Below are positions 38,773-49,404 of a stretch of 64,000 nucleotides of DNA, piece after piece. The notes below the pieces were generated by a model. The model saw only the letters and a list, made by a program, of their open reading frames with translations, was not told the DNA's origin and did no database searches. Positions within the stretch are counted from its first letter, which is position 1, and each line of letters begins with the position of its first letter. The stretch is taken from the NCBI GenBank assembly GCA_016210495.1, contig JACQUC010000252.1, positions 15,727 to 79,726 on the forward strand, written 5' to 3'. Both the position numbers and the translations under genes were made by a program. The stretch comes from Chloroflexota bacterium (GTDB lineage Bacteria > Chloroflexota > FW602-bin22 > JACPRP01).

Positions 38773-41700
38773 ATGGTCTGCTCGAACCAGGGCAGGAAAG
38801 ATGCGGTCTGGGGAAACGCTGTTGCAGGCGTTGTTCCGTTACTATTGCTTTCCCTCCTCGCGTTCTTTGCGCTGATTCCGACGGGCTCCGCGAAGGGATC
38901 AGCGCTATCCTCGGCTTCCTCGGCCTGGTCGCAGATCTCGCCAAGCGGTTGGGCGACAACCCAGACGCTCACGATCAGTGTAGCCGTCACCGATACGGCC
39001 GGCCTAGATGTCGGCACCGCCGCATACCGTACCTCCACGGCGGGCAGCATCGAGAGTTCGGCCTGGGTAAGCACCGGCCTTTCTGTGACCAGTGTGGTAT
39101 CGACGACCGCAATTCTCAGCGTCAGTGGCGCCACCTTCGTCGATTCTCAGACGATCAATCAGATCCAGTTCATGATTCTCGATGTGAGCAGCGGGACGGA
39201 TGTGAGCTCGGTCTACCCGGTCTGGGTTGACGCCACGACGCCGACGTCGACGATAAGCAGCCCGGTATCGACGCAACTCGTAAGCACCACATTCGCGATC
39301 ATCAGCGCAATGGCCTACGATGCGACGTCCGGCGTCCAGAGGGTGGACGTGTCGACGGACGACGGAACCAGTTGGAGCGCCGCTTCCGGCACCAACTCCT
39401 GGTCGTACAACTGGGCGATTCCCTCCTCGGATGGAATGGTCTACGGCCTGCGGAGCCGGGCGACCGATGTGGCTGGTAACGCGGAGACACCAAGACCGGC
39501 GGTGACGGTGACCGTCGACAACCGTGCCCCATTATCCAGCATAACCCTCCCTGCCAGCGGCAGCGTTATTTCGGGCTCGACGCAATTGATCAGCGGCACG
39601 GCGTCGGATGGATACGGGGTGAGCGCCGTCGACGTCAGCGTCAACGGAGGTGCATGGCTGAGGGCCACTGGCACGTCTAACTGGACGTACAGTTGGACCG
39701 TGCCGGTTACCGATGGCGTGAGCTACAACATAAGGAGTAGAGCTACGGATGTGGCCGGCAACATCGAGAGCCCCGGGCCGGGCCTAACGGTTAACGTAGA
39801 TACAGCTCCGCCGAGCTCGACTATAGCGAGCCCCACCAACGGACAGGCCATTGGCGGGGCGAGCTACGTCGTTAGCGGCACAGCCTCCGACGGATACGGC
39901 GTGGATATTGTCCAGGTGAGCATCGGAGGGGGGCCTTGGACAAACGCCGTCGGCACGACTACCTGGGCGTACACCTGGACGCTTCCCGCCAACGGCTCGT
40001 ACAACATAAGAAGCCAAGGGATCGACAGGGCCGGTAACGTAGAAACCGCGAGCACCGGCATCACGGTGAACGTGCAGAATCCCGCGCCTACTTCGGCGAT
40101 AACGAGTCCAAGCAGCGGCACGGTCATCACAGGAACAACCCGGGTGGTAGCGGGAGCCTCCAGCGAATCCACGAGCCTGGTGGAAGTGAGCCTCGGCGGG
40201 GGCTCGTGGGTGGCGGCCACCGGGACCACTGCGTGGCAATACACGTGGAATCTGCCTAGCAAGGACGGCGCCAGCTACAGCATCCGATCCCGCGCCAGAG
40301 ACACTTTGGGCAACGTCGAAACGCCTGGATCAGGCGTCAACGTCGTCGTCGACAACCGGGCACCATCATCCACAATAACCGTCCCAAGCAGCGGCAGCAT
40401 TATCTCCGGCACGACGCAGACGATCGGCGGAACGGCATTCGATGGGTACGGCGTGAGCGCCGTCGACGTCAGCATCAACGGGGGCACCTGGCAGAGGGCA
40501 AGCGGTACCCTCACCTGGACGTACACTTGGAGCGCGCCTGCCGGTGAGGGGGCAAGCTACAATATCAGGAGCCGAGCGACAGACCTGGCCGGCAACGAGG
40601 AGAGCCCCGGTGCGGGCGTGACGGTGAGCGTGGACAGAGTTCCGGCCAGCTCGTCCATCACGAGTCCCTCGAATGGCGAGGTTCTGACCGGCAGCTCACA
40701 CGTGGTCACGGGGACGGCCTGGGACGCGACCTCGGGCATCCAGCGAGTGGAGGTCTCAACCGACGATGGGGCCAGTTGGACCCTGACCAGCGGGACAACT
40801 TCCTGGTCGTACAACTGGACGATTCCTCCGTCGGACGGGGTGACCTACAGGCTCCGGAGTCGGGCCACCGACATGGCCGGCAATCGGGAAGCGCCCGGGG
40901 CGGTGATCACGGTAACAGTGGACAATCGATCCCCAACGTCCAACATTGCGAGTCCGTCCGGCTCGCAGATCATCAGCGGCACAACCTATCTTGTGAGCGG
41001 AAGTGCCTCAGACGGCTCAGGCGTGGCCTCGGTTGAGGTGAGCATCGGGGGGGCCACGTGGACAGCGGCCAGTGGAACTTCTTCCTGGCAATACGCCTGG
41101 AATCTGCCTCCATCGGACGGCGCCAGCTTCAGCATTCGCTCTCGCGCCAGAGATGCACATGGTAACGCAGAGATACCCGGGCCCGGCATCAACGTCCTGG
41201 TCGACAACACCGGGCCCACCTCCATCATAACCGCACCAACCGAAGGCATCGTCATCACGGGCACGACGCAATCGATCAGCGGCACAGCGTCGGATGGTTA
41301 TGGAGTGAGCGCCGTGGACGTAGCCGTAAACGGAGGTCCCTGGCAGAGGGCGATCGGCACGACGAGCTGGACGTACGACTGGACGGTGCCGATAACCGAG
41401 GGCATGAGTTACTCCATAAGGAGTCGGGCGACAGACGCAGCGGGCAACGTGGAGAGTCCCGGCGCAGGCGCGACGGTCACCGTGGATCGGCTTTCGCCGG
41501 CCTCCTCCATAACTGAGCCTTCCAGCGGGCGAGCGATCTCGGGAACCGTGTACGCGTTGAGAGGGGTAGCCTCTTCGGGTGCAGTCGCCGTGGAGGTTAG
41601 CATACAGGATGGGGCCTGGGAACCTGCCGTGGGAATGAGTAGCTGGGCCTACATGTGGACCCTGCCGGCCGACGGGGTCTACGCGGTGAGGAGTCGCGCC

Positions 41701-43233
41701 AGAGATGCGGCGGGGAACGTGGAGGCGCCCGCACCCGGTGTCACGATAACCGTCGACAACACTCGACCCATAGTGAGCATCGGCGCGCCGACAACCGGAG
41801 CTGTACTAAACGGGGGTCTCTACGTCGTAGCTGGGTCGGCAACAGACAGTCTTTCGGGCATTGCGATAGTACAGGTGAGTACCGATGGAGGAGCAAGCTG
41901 GCTCAGCGCCCAGGGAGCGGATCTCTGGCAATACACGTGGAGCTTCGGAAGCGAAGACAGGGTCGGCCATTTGATCAGGGCAAGAGCCGTGGATCGAGCC
42001 GGCAACGTTTCAGAGGTCTCCGCCGTGACGGCTTACGTGGACAACGTGGCCCCGGTGGCATCCATTCGGCCGCTGCCAGTCTCGGTAGAAGCGGCGCAAT
42101 TCCTGGTGGAGTGGTCGGGGAGCGACGCTTCGGGAGTGGCGAGCTACGACGTGCAGGTCAAGGCAGACAACGGTAGCTGGACCGACTGGTTATTGGGCAC
42201 GACGGCAACCAGCGCATACTTCGAAGGCAATAGAGCGCATTCCTTTTCGTTCCGAGCGAGGGCCAGAGACACGGTCGGAAATCTGGGAGCGTACGCGGCA
42301 AACGGAGATACCGTCACTTCGGTGGCTCCATACCGGGTTTTCGTGCCCTACACCGTCCGAACGCCGTCTTTGGCGGAATCCCAAAAGACGGCCAGCGCCA
42401 CCATCGCCAACGGAGGTGACGAACTGACATACTCGATCCTACTGCGCAACACCGGAAACGGCTCGGCAACAGCTCGCCTGTCGGATCCGATCCCGAGCAA
42501 TACGAGCTTCGTGCCGGGCAGCGCGATTGGACTGACATATGATGGGGGTAGCCGCATCCTATCGTGGAGCGGCCAACTCGCTCCATCGACGTCAAGGATT
42601 TTCACATTCCGGGTGCAGGTTAACGACGACTTCGCCGGCACAGTCGTGAACGAGGCAATCGTATCGACAAGCGGCGAACCGACGGTGACACTAAGCGCGA
42701 GCTCGCGCGCAGTCGTGGCTAACGGACGCTTTGAGATAGGAAACCTCTCCGAATGGCCAAACTTTGGCGAGTTGGCGCGGTCCGCGGCGACGGGCGCCGG
42801 AAGGCCGTCGGGACAGGCCGCACTGCTGGGATCTCCCAGCTACGCCTGCGATAACGGTTCGCCGTTGGGAGCGGCGCAGATGTTCCAGACCGTTACCCTA
42901 CCCCCTTCGGCAAGGCTCACACTGTCGTTCTGGTATCGGCTGGTGAGCCAGGACGTGCAGTACAGCCCCGTGTTCGGAAGCCTGGGCGATACACTCGAGG
43001 TTTTCATCCTGGGCGCCAACGGGAACGAGACACAGTCAGTTCTGCAATACGGAGCTCCGTACAGAAACGTGTCCTGCTCCACGGCGGCGTTCGATTCGGG
43101 ATGGGTGCAGAAAACGTTTGATCTCACGCCGTATGCCGGCCAAACGGTGCGACTCCACTTTTCGCTAAGAACCAGAATCGACGGCTGGTACAACACATAC
43201 GCCTACGTCGACGACGTGCGCATTGATCCCTGA
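38773..43233 (+). CDS. Large secreted protein with Ig-like repeats, DUF11 and a jelly-roll C-terminus
   Basis: A 1486-residue protein. A signal peptide (hydrophobic residues ~14-34, ending SAKG) is followed by a short unique domain and ten Ig-like repeats of about 90-95 residues, each with SPxxGxxIxGT, SxxGxxWxxA, W-Y-W and YxIRSRAxDxAGNxE, ending TVTVDN, then a more divergent FN3-like domain. Next come a DUF11-type domain ([25 protein letters not shown]) and a C-terminal jelly-roll (WYRLVSQDV... to VDDVRIDP), which may bind carbohydrate. No LPxTG or transmembrane anchor. The ATG at 38773 has GGAGG four bases upstream. It probably acts as a surface or adhesion protein. The repeats look duplicated in groups of three. 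Confidence 0.85.
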   Translation: MVCSNQGRKDAVWGNAVAGVVPLLLLSLLAFFALIPTGSAKGSALSSASSAWSQISPSGWATTQTLTISVAVTDTAGLDVGTAAYRTSTAGSIESSAWVSTGLSVTSVVSTTAILSVSGATFVDSQTINQIQFMILDVSSGTDVSSVYPVWVDATTPTSTISSPVSTQLVSTTFAIISAMAYDATSGVQRVDVSTDDGTSWSAASGTNSWSYNWAIPSSDGMVYGLRSRATDVAGNAETPRPAVTVTVDNRAPLSSITLPASGSVISGSTQLISGTASDGYGVSAVDVSVNGGAWLRATGTSNWTYSWTVPVTDGVSYNIRSRATDVAGNIESPGPGLTVNVDTAPPSSTIASPTNGQAIGGASYVVSGTASDGYGVDIVQVSIGGGPWTNAVGTTTWAYTWTLPANGSYNIRSQGIDRAGNVETASTGITVNVQNPAPTSAITSPSSGTVITGTTRVVAGASSESTSLVEVSLGGGSWVAATGTTAWQYTWNLPSKDGASYSIRSRARDTLGNVETPGSGVNVVVDNRAPSSTITVPSSGSIISGTTQTIGGTAFDGYGVSAVDVSINGGTWQRASGTLTWTYTWSAPAGEGASYNIRSRATDLAGNEESPGAGVTVSVDRVPASSSITSPSNGEVLTGSSHVVTGTAWDATSGIQRVEVSTDDGASWTLTSGTTSWSYNWTIPPSDGVTYRLRSRATDMAGNREAPGAVITVTVDNRSPTSNIASPSGSQIISGTTYLVSGSASDGSGVASVEVSIGGATWTAASGTSSWQYAWNLPPSDGASFSIRSRARDAHGNAEIPGPGINVLVDNTGPTSIITAPTEGIVITGTTQSISGTASDGYGVSAVDVAVNGGPWQRAIGTTSWTYDWTVPITEGMSYSIRSRATDAAGNVESPGAGATVTVDRLSPASSITEPSSGRAISGTVYALRGVASSGAVAVEVSIQDGAWEPAVGMSSWAYMWTLPADGVYAVRSRARDAAGNVEAPAPGVTITVDNTRPIVSIGAPTTGAVLNGGLYVVAGSATDSLSGIAIVQVSTDGGASWLSAQGADLWQYTWSFGSEDRVGHLIRARAVDRAGNVSEVSAVTAYVDNVAPVASIRPLPVSVEAAQFLVEWSGSDASGVASYDVQVKADNGSWTDWLLGTTATSAYFEGNRAHSFSFRARARDTVGNLGAYAANGDTVTSVAPYRVFVPYTVRTPSLAESQKTASATIANGGDELTYSILLRNTGNGSATARLSDPIPSNTSFVPGSAIGLTYDGGSRILSWSGQLAPSTSRIFTFRVQVNDDFAGTVVNEAIVSTSGEPTVTLSASSRAVVANGRFEIGNLSEWPNFGELARSAATGAGRPSGQAALLGSPSYACDNGSPLGAAQMFQTVTLPPSARLTLSFWYRLVSQDVQYSPVFGSLGDTLEVFILGANGNETQSVLQYGAPYRNVSCSTAAFDSGWVQKTFDLTPYAGQTVRLHFSLRTRIDGWYNTYAYVDDVRIDP

Positions 43234-44482
43234 ACAGAGCGAAGGCGGAACTTACAAAGTGGATGGCTCGACCGCGACAGATCTTCCAGGAAAAAGCCCA
43301 AAACCGTACCTTGCGCCGGTGGAGCCGGACGGCGAGACGCCATGGGCGCTCGAAGACGACGAACTGGGCGAGCCACCCGCGCTGGAGCAGCAGGCTGGAG
43401 CAGGTGCCCGCTCGTTGGCCATCGCGGCGGTAGCCGGATTGGCGCTGGTGCTGGTAGTCGGCTTTGCGGGCTTGACTGGGACTTTCGACCGGCCGAAGGT
43501 TTCGCTGCCTGGTCCACCGGCGCCCGGAACGCCGAATGCACCAGGAGCGGTAGCCAAGCTAAAGGCGCCGACGCCGGGTCTGGGGGCCGTTGCGGCTCAG
43601 AAGCCGGCCGCGCTGTCTGGGAAAGAAGCAGCGGCTCTGCCGCTTGAGGCGGCAGCCGGGGCCGAAGCAGCGGCCAGGGCTGAAGGGACAGGTACAGGTA
43701 CGCCCTCGCCCGTGTCCACGCCTGTCAGCACGTCTGGGCCTATTGCTATGGCGCCGCCGACGGCCAGGCCTGCGCCGAGCGCCACGCCCGTACTGACGGC
43801 CACGCCTGCACCGACCGCCACGCCGGGACCAACCGCAACGCCGGTACCGACCGCAACGCCCCCACCGACGCCGGTGCCACCAACGCCGACAATCGACTAT
43901 CGGCAAGAGTCGATTCGCGCTCTGACTAGCCGGGCAGATGAGATGTGGCGCACCGGGGATTGGCCGGCGGTGATTGCCGCGCTCGAAGCTATTCTGGCGG
44001 TAGACCCGGGAATAACTGAAATGGCGGAGAAGCTGTACGTGGCCCACCTGAACCAGGCCGGAGTCCTACGCCAGACGAATCAATTGGAGAGCGCCGCCGA
44101 GGAATACAGGTCCGCGCTCTCCGTCAAGCCAATCGGCCTTGAGGCGAGAATAGGCTTGGACGAGATGACGGCCGCGATTGCGGTGAAGATCGCCACCCCG
44201 ACGGCCACGGGGGTAATTGTGGCACCCACGCCGACGCCACGCAGGCCTACGCCGACGCCGATACGCACAGTCCCAACGGCAACGCCAACGCGCATACCGG
44301 CGACACCCACGCCGACGCCCACGGACACCCCGGAGCCCACAGCGACACCGGAGCCTACAGAGACCCCGACTCCTTCGCCCATTCCTACGTCCACGCCTAG
44401 CCCGACGCCCACCTTCACCCCGACGCCGACGCCGCGACCGAATCCGCCGCCCAGTGGCGGTTCCAGCGGTCCGCGGAGATAG
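43223..44482 (+). CDS. Membrane-anchored protein with TPR-like segment and Thr-Pro tails
   Basis: A 419-residue protein. An acidic cytoplasmic part ([21 protein letters not shown]), one transmembrane helix at ~64-84 ([21 protein letters not shown]), Ala/Pro-rich and (Thr-Pro-Thr-Ala)n spacers, a ~100-residue helical block with TPR-like pairs ([30 protein letters not shown] and [23 protein letters not shown]), and a second long Thr-Pro tail ending in GGSSGPRR. The TTG at 43223 lies 11 bases before the end of the Ig-repeat gene, so they are probably co-expressed; a GTG at 43259 is an alternative. It could tether or organise the secreted partner at the surface (inference). Confidence 0.75.
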   Translation: MIPEQSEGGTYKVDGSTATDLPGKSPKPYLAPVEPDGETPWALEDDELGEPPALEQQAGAGARSLAIAAVAGLALVLVVGFAGLTGTFDRPKVSLPGPPAPGTPNAPGAVAKLKAPTPGLGAVAAQKPAALSGKEAAALPLEAAAGAEAAARAEGTGTGTPSPVSTPVSTSGPIAMAPPTARPAPSATPVLTATPAPTATPGPTATPVPTATPPPTPVPPTPTIDYRQESIRALTSRADEMWRTGDWPAVIAALEAILAVDPGITEMAEKLYVAHLNQAGVLRQTNQLESAAEEYRSALSVKPIGLEARIGLDEMTAAIAVKIATPTATGVIVAPTPTPRRPTPTPIRTVPTATPTRIPATPTPTPTDTPEPTATPEPTETPTPSPIPTSTPSPTPTFTPTPTPRPNPPPSGGSSGPRR

Positions 44483-44620
44483 TCGGTTCGAGGCCAGCGT
44501 TTGCAGCCGCCGACACGCCTGGCATAGAAATTGCGGGTATCAACAGCAGACTTGTCGACAAGCTGGCAACGAAGCGCACCATCCTGGCGACCTATGCTAT
44601 ACTAACAGCGGGGGAAGTTC

Positions 44621-45634
44621 ATGAGCCCAGAGACGCCAGTCCCACGAGCCATCACGAAGGAGTTGCAGGTGCTATCCCGCGAAGACAAGGACGAGTTGGT
44701 CCACCTGCACTACCTTATGCTGTTGATCCGCCGATTCGAGGAGAAGACGGCTGAGATGTACACGCGGGCCAAGATCGGCGGCTTCGTGCACCTGAATATC
44801 GGCGAAGAGGCGTCGATCGTCGGCGCCGTCTCAGCACTGGCGCCGCAGGATTACCTTTTCACTGCCTACCGGGATCACGGCTGGGCGTTAGCGCGCGGAT
44901 GCGATCCCAAAGCGACGATGGCAGAGCTCTTCGGCAAAGCCACGGGTCTATCCAAGGGCCGGGGAGGCTCGATGCACCTTTTCGACGCTGGCCACCGCTT
45001 TCTGGGAGGCTACGCAATAGTCGGGGGGCCGATGCCCGTTGCAACCGGAGCGGCCTTTGCCGTCAAGTACCGAGGTGGCGACGAGGTAGTGATGTGCCAG
45101 ATAGGCGAGGGAGCAACCAACATAGGAGCGTTTCACGAGGCGCTAAACCTGGCGAGCCTCTGGAAGCTGCCGGCCGTGTTTGTCGCCACGAACAACCTGT
45201 ACGGCATGGGGACGGCCGTTAACCGGGCATCGTCTGTGTCGGAGATATATCGCAAAGCGTGCGCATACGACATGTCGGCAGAGAGGGTGGACGGGATGGA
45301 CGTCTTGCTGGTACGAGAAGCGGTAACCCAAGCGCTGCGGAGGGCACGCGAGCAGAAAGAGCCGACGCTTCTGGAGCTGTTGACTTACCGGTACCGAGGG
45401 CATTCGATGGCCGATCCGGCGCGGTATCGCAGCGACGACGAGGTGAAGTGGTGGCGAGAGAGAGACCCCATCGATCTGTTCCGGCGGAAGCTGATGCAGG
45501 TCGATGCCATCACGCTACAGGATGTCGGCGAAGCGGAAAGCGAAGCGAACAGGGTGGTGAGGGAGTCGGTGGAGTTCGCCGAGCTGAGCCCAGAGCCCGG
45601 AGTGGAGGACCTAGGCCTCAACGTGTTAGCTTGA
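44621..45634 (+). CDS. pdhA: Pyruvate dehydrogenase E1 component, alpha subunit
   Basis: A 337-residue thiamine-diphosphate enzyme subunit. The E1-alpha hallmarks are RRFEEKTAEMYTRAKIGGFVHLNIGEEA, TAYRDHGWALARG, GKGRGGSMHLFD (reads LSKGRGGSMHLFD), the TPP motif CQIGEGATNIGAFHEALNLASLWKLPAVFVATNN, and TYRYRGHSMADP. It decarboxylates pyruvate with the beta chain and transfers the acetyl group to the E2 lipoyl arm. The ATG follows GGGGGAAG. TATACT at 44598-44603 is a possible -10 box. It heads a run of nine genes (pdhA to lipB) on one strand. Confidence 0.94.
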   Translation: MSPETPVPRAITKELQVLSREDKDELVHLHYLMLLIRRFEEKTAEMYTRAKIGGFVHLNIGEEASIVGAVSALAPQDYLFTAYRDHGWALARGCDPKATMAELFGKATGLSKGRGGSMHLFDAGHRFLGGYAIVGGPMPVATGAAFAVKYRGGDEVVMCQIGEGATNIGAFHEALNLASLWKLPAVFVATNNLYGMGTAVNRASSVSEIYRKACAYDMSAERVDGMDVLLVREAVTQALRRAREQKEPTLLELLTYRYRGHSMADPARYRSDDEVKWWRERDPIDLFRRKLMQVDAITLQDVGEAESEANRVVRESVEFAELSPEPGVEDLGLNVLA

Positions 45635-45650
45635 ATCGGAGAAGGAAACG

Positions 45651-46637
45651 GTGGCACTCCTCACATACAGAGAAGCCCTCAATCAGGCACTGCGCGAAGA
45701 GATGCGGCGAGACGAGAACGTGTTTCTATTGGGAGAGGATATCGGCGTCTTCGATGGGGCGTACAAAGTCACGGCGGGCCTGTTGGCCGAATTTGGCGAC
45801 CGAAGGGTATTAGATACCCCTATTGCGGAGGAGGAGATCGTCGGACTGGGCATTGGCGCGGCGGTCCTCGGACTGCGGCCGGTGGTGGAACTGATGACGA
45901 TCAATTTCTCGCTCCTGGCCATCGACCAGATCGTCAACCACGCGGCCAAAATGCGCTATATGTTTGGCGGAGGCGTGAAGATACCAATTGTGATCAGGGC
46001 GCCGGGTGGCGCGGGGCATCAACTGGGAGCGCAGCATTCGCAGAATCTGGAGGTGTGGTATGCTCACGTGCCCGGGCTGAAGGTGGTTGCACCCGCGACA
46101 CCGGACGACGCCAAGGGCTTGTTGAAAAGCTGCATCAGGGACGACAATGCCATTATGTTCATCGAGAACGAGGGCCTGTACAGCACTCGCGGCGAGGTCC
46201 CGGATGGGGAGTATCTCGTGCCGATCGGCAAGGCGGACGTAAAGAAAGAGGGCAAGGACGTCACGATTATTGCGCATTCCCGAATGACGCTCGCGGCTCT
46301 GTCTGCGGCCACGAAGCTTCAGGACGACGGCATTGACGCCGAGGTCGTAGACCTAAGGACTTTGCGGCCTATGGACCTGCAAACTGTTGTAGCATCGGTG
46401 CGTAAGACCAATCGCGCGGTGACGGTAGAAGAAGGCTGGCGATCCTTCGGCGTGGGAGCGGAGGTAGCCGCATCCGTCTACGAGGCAGCTTTCGACTATC
46501 TTGATGCGCCAATTCGTCGCGTGGCCGGCGCGGAAGTGCCAATGCCCTACGCCAAGAACCTGGAAAACGCCGCGCTGCCGAACGATCAGACGGTTATGGC
46601 CGCGGTGAGGGAACTTCTGGAACGAGGCAGAAGCTAG
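45651..46637 (+). CDS. pdhB: Pyruvate dehydrogenase E1 component, beta subunit
   Basis: A 328-residue E1-beta. YREALNQALREEMRRDENVFLLGEDIGVFDGAYKVT, DTPIAEEEIVGLGIGAAVLGLRPVVELMTINFSLLAIDQI, RAPGGAGHQLGAQHSQNLE and VDLRTLRPMD are all standard. Forms the alpha2-beta2 E1 with the preceding gene; supplies part of the TPP pocket. GTG start behind GGAGAAGGAA, 17 bases after pdhA. Confidence 0.94.
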   Translation: MALLTYREALNQALREEMRRDENVFLLGEDIGVFDGAYKVTAGLLAEFGDRRVLDTPIAEEEIVGLGIGAAVLGLRPVVELMTINFSLLAIDQIVNHAAKMRYMFGGGVKIPIVIRAPGGAGHQLGAQHSQNLEVWYAHVPGLKVVAPATPDDAKGLLKSCIRDDNAIMFIENEGLYSTRGEVPDGEYLVPIGKADVKKEGKDVTIIAHSRMTLAALSAATKLQDDGIDAEVVDLRTLRPMDLQTVVASVRKTNRAVTVEEGWRSFGVGAEVAASVYEAAFDYLDAPIRRVAGAEVPMPYAKNLENAALPNDQTVMAAVRELLERGRS

Positions 46638-46649
46638 GAGGGAAAGGCA

Positions 46650-47870
46650 ATGCCTGCTGAGGTCGTGATGCCGAGGCTAAGCGACACGATGACAGAAGGT
46701 AAGGTGCTGAAGTGGCGGAAGCGGGAGGGGGAACCCATCAAGAGGGGCGAGATCATCGCCGAGATCGAGACCGACAAAGCGGCCATGGAGCTCGAATCGT
46801 TTGACTCGGGGACGGTAGACAAGATACTGGTGGCCGAGGGCAAGATGGTGCCCGTGGGTGAGCCTATTGCGCTGCTCAAAACGACGGAGGAGGCAGGAGT
46901 TATGGCGGGATCTCCGGAGCGCAAAGATATGGCGCCGGCGCCTTCGCCCAAGGAGTACGCGCCGCCATCTCCAGCCGTCGCTCCGGCGAGGCTGGAAGAA
47001 GAGAGGGTGAAGGCATCGCCGTTGGCCAGGAGAATCGCAGAGGAGCGTGGCATCGACCTTGCGCAGGTGACGGGCACCGGCCCGGAGGGGAGGGTGACTA
47101 AGGAGGACGTGCTGGCATTTATTCGCCAGATGGAGGAAGGTCGCCGGGTGACGCCGGCACGAGCGGAGGCTCCGGCCCCAACCGAGGAAGCCGAGATGGT
47201 ACAGCTCAACCGAATGCAGGCCACAATCGCCAAGCGGATGAGCGAAGCGAAAACTACGGTGCCGCACTTCTACGTGACAAGCGAGATCGACATGTCGGAG
47301 GCTGCCAAGTTTGTTGAGGATGCCAGAGCGATTGGGGACGAGGGGCAGGAGATCGGCTACAACGAGCTCGTCGTCAAGGCGTCTGCGCTCGCCCTGAAGA
47401 GATTCCCGAGGGTCAACGCCTCCTATCACGATAGCCGGCTGCAAATGAACAAGAGGATCAACATCGGGATCGCCGTTTCATTGCCAGACGGATTGGTCGT
47501 TCCGGTCGTGCACGACTGTGACCGGAAGGGCCTGCGCCAGATTGCCGTCGAGGCGCAGCAGGTAATCGAGAGGGCGAGAACCGGTCGGGTTCTGCCGGGA
47601 GACTATGAAGGCGCCACTTTCGCGGTCTCCAACCTGGGGATGTTCGACGTGGACGAGTTTGCGGCGATCATCAACCCCCCAGAAAGCGCGATTCTGGCGG
47701 TGGGCACGGTGAAGAGCGTGCCCGTGGCACGCGACGGGCAGATCGCGATAGCGAAACTGATGAAGGTGACGCTGTCGTGCGACCATCGGGTATTCTATGG
47801 TGCGCAAGCCGCGCAGTTCTTGCAGGAGCTCAAACGAATGCTGGAGAATCCGCTTAGCCTAGTGCTTTAG
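46650..47870 (+). CDS. pdhC: Dihydrolipoamide acetyltransferase (E2 of pyruvate dehydrogenase)
   Basis: A 406-residue E2. The lipoyl domain (1-78) has the lipoylated lysine K43 in ETDKAAMELES. A Pro/Ala linker precedes the peripheral subunit-binding domain (SPLARRIAEERGIDLAQVTGTGPEGRVTKEDVLAFI, ~120-160), which docks E1 and E3. The catalytic domain ends SCDHRVFYGAQAAQFLQEL. The usual HxxxDG motif is DHRVFYG here: the catalytic Asp position holds Tyr, a variant I recall from other PDH-type E2 proteins. ATG behind GGAGGGAAAGG, 12 bases after pdhB. Acts in the core of the multi-enzyme complex. Confidence 0.92.
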   Translation: MPAEVVMPRLSDTMTEGKVLKWRKREGEPIKRGEIIAEIETDKAAMELESFDSGTVDKILVAEGKMVPVGEPIALLKTTEEAGVMAGSPERKDMAPAPSPKEYAPPSPAVAPARLEEERVKASPLARRIAEERGIDLAQVTGTGPEGRVTKEDVLAFIRQMEEGRRVTPARAEAPAPTEEAEMVQLNRMQATIAKRMSEAKTTVPHFYVTSEIDMSEAAKFVEDARAIGDEGQEIGYNELVVKASALALKRFPRVNASYHDSRLQMNKRINIGIAVSLPDGLVVPVVHDCDRKGLRQIAVEAQQVIERARTGRVLPGDYEGATFAVSNLGMFDVDEFAAIINPPESAILAVGTVKSVPVARDGQIAIAKLMKVTLSCDHRVFYGAQAAQFLQELKRMLENPLSLVL

Positions 47871-47882
47871 GGAGGCTGTTCC

Positions 47883-49286
47883 ATGGCTGAGAACGACTAC
47901 GATGTGGCCATCGTCGGGGCCGGCACAGGGGGCTACGTGGCGGCGATCAGAGGAGGCCAGCTTGGCCTCAAGGTCGCCCTGATCGAGGAGGATAAGGTGG
48001 GCGGGGTCTGCCTCCATCGCGGATGCATCCCTACCAAGGCGCTTCTGGAAAGCGCTGAAGTCTACTCTTTGTCAAAACGAGGGCAAGAATACGGCGTCAT
48101 CGCCAGCGACGTCAAGTTCGACTACTTGCAGATGGCGACTCGAAAAGACAAGATAGTCTCGCAACTGCACAAAGGGGTGGAATTCCTGCTGAAGAAGAAT
48201 AAGGTTACGGTCGTAAAAGGGAAAGCCCGCCTCGAGTCGCCTACGTCGCTGTTCGTCGGTCTCGGCGACGGGGCCAGTCAGCGCATTCAGGCGAGGAACG
48301 TTATCATTGCAACGGGCTCGCAGCCGAAAGAGCTGCCAGGGCTGCCGACAGACGGCGAGAACGTGATAAACAGCGACCATGCCGTAAACCTTACCGAGCC
48401 GCCAAAGTCGGTAATCATCGTGGGCGCGGGGGCCACGGGCGTCGAGTTCGCCACGCTCTATCACAGCCTAGACATTCCGGTGACCATTCTCCAGCGAAAC
48501 CACAGGCTGCTGCCGAAAGAAGACGAAGAGGTCTCGAAGAACCTCGAACGAGCGTTTACCCGGACGGGCATCAAGTTGGTTACGACGGCAGCAGTGCTGG
48601 GCAGCATGGTTAGGGTAGGCCGCGCGAGCGTGGAAGTGGAGGTAACGCGGGATGGAGGGATAGAGACGTACGTAGCCGATAAGGTGCTGGTGGCGGTCGG
48701 GCGAGAAGGACGGGTGAAAGGCATCGGTCTGGAAGAGGTCGGGGTAAGAGTTGACGACAGCTTCATCAAGGTCGACGAGCGAAAACGTACCACGGTGCCG
48801 AACGTGCTCGCCATTGGCGACGTCATCGGCGGGCTGATGCTGGCGCACAGAGCGATGACGGAGGGGATACTGGTGATGGAAAGCATCGCCGGTAAGCGCA
48901 CCGAGGTGTTACAAGATGAGCGCATTCCCCGAAGCACCTGGTGCCGCCCGCAGGTCGGCAGCCTCGGCCTGTCCGAACAGGAGGCGAAAGCCAAGGGGTT
49001 CAACGTCAAGGTCGGACGATTTTCGTTCCGAGCCAATAGCATGGCCTTGATCCGCGGTGAGACCGACGGGTTCGCCAAGATCATCGCAGACGAGGACACG
49101 GGCGAGATACTGGGGGCGCATCTCATCGGCCCTGGGGCCACGGAGCTTGTGGCAGAGACGGCATTGGCCAAGCTGCTGGAATCCACGCCGTGGGAGCTTG
49201 CGCTCAGCGTTCACGCTCATCCGACACTCAGCGAGGCTATTATGGAGGCTGCGCGCGATGTGGACGGGTGGGCGATACACGTTTAG
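47883..49286 (+). CDS. lpdA: Dihydrolipoyl dehydrogenase (E3)
   Basis: A 467-residue FAD disulfide oxidoreductase. VAIVGAGTGGYVAAIRGGQLG (FAD), the redox disulfide GGVCLHRGCIPTKALL (C-x4-C), the NAD motif IIVGAGATGVEFATL, and the C-terminal HAHPTLSEAIMEA, with the catalytic His-Glu pair, are all present. It reoxidises the dihydrolipoyl arms of E2 with NAD. It is the only E3 in the window and lies between two E1/E2 sets, so it very likely serves both. ATG behind GGGAGG. Confidence 0.95.
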   Translation: MAENDYDVAIVGAGTGGYVAAIRGGQLGLKVALIEEDKVGGVCLHRGCIPTKALLESAEVYSLSKRGQEYGVIASDVKFDYLQMATRKDKIVSQLHKGVEFLLKKNKVTVVKGKARLESPTSLFVGLGDGASQRIQARNVIIATGSQPKELPGLPTDGENVINSDHAVNLTEPPKSVIIVGAGATGVEFATLYHSLDIPVTILQRNHRLLPKEDEEVSKNLERAFTRTGIKLVTTAAVLGSMVRVGRASVEVEVTRDGGIETYVADKVLVAVGREGRVKGIGLEEVGVRVDDSFIKVDERKRTTVPNVLAIGDVIGGLMLAHRAMTEGILVMESIAGKRTEVLQDERIPRSTWCRPQVGSLGLSEQEAKAKGFNVKVGRFSFRANSMALIRGETDGFAKIIADEDTGEILGAHLIGPGATELVAETALAKLLESTPWELALSVHAHPTLSEAIMEAARDVDGWAIHV

Positions 49287-49384
49287 GGTCAAGGGTCAGG
49301 GGTCAAGGGTCAGGGGACGGAGGCGAGGATGGAAGGCTGGGTGCCCGGCGGCTGAAACCTGAAGGCTGATGGCTGAAAGCTCAT
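49287..49384. repeat. Tandem GGGTCAA/GGGTCAG and CTGAAGGCTGATGG repeats
   Basis: Four 7-base units GGGTCAA/GGGTCAG in a row after the lpdA stop (49287-49315), then GGCTGAAACCTGAAGGCTGA-type units (49350-49380). Related GCTGAAAGCTGA sequence occurs in the thrS leader, and GGGCCAGGGG units inside polA, suggesting one class of expanding repeat. Confidence 0.65.
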
Positions 49385-49404
49385 AATGTGGAGGGAGGCA
49401 ATCG

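Noticed and set aside
39240..42050. Regular repeats that might be read as CRISPR
   Set aside because: They are protein-coding Ig-domain repeats of about 280 bases, in frame, without short spacers.
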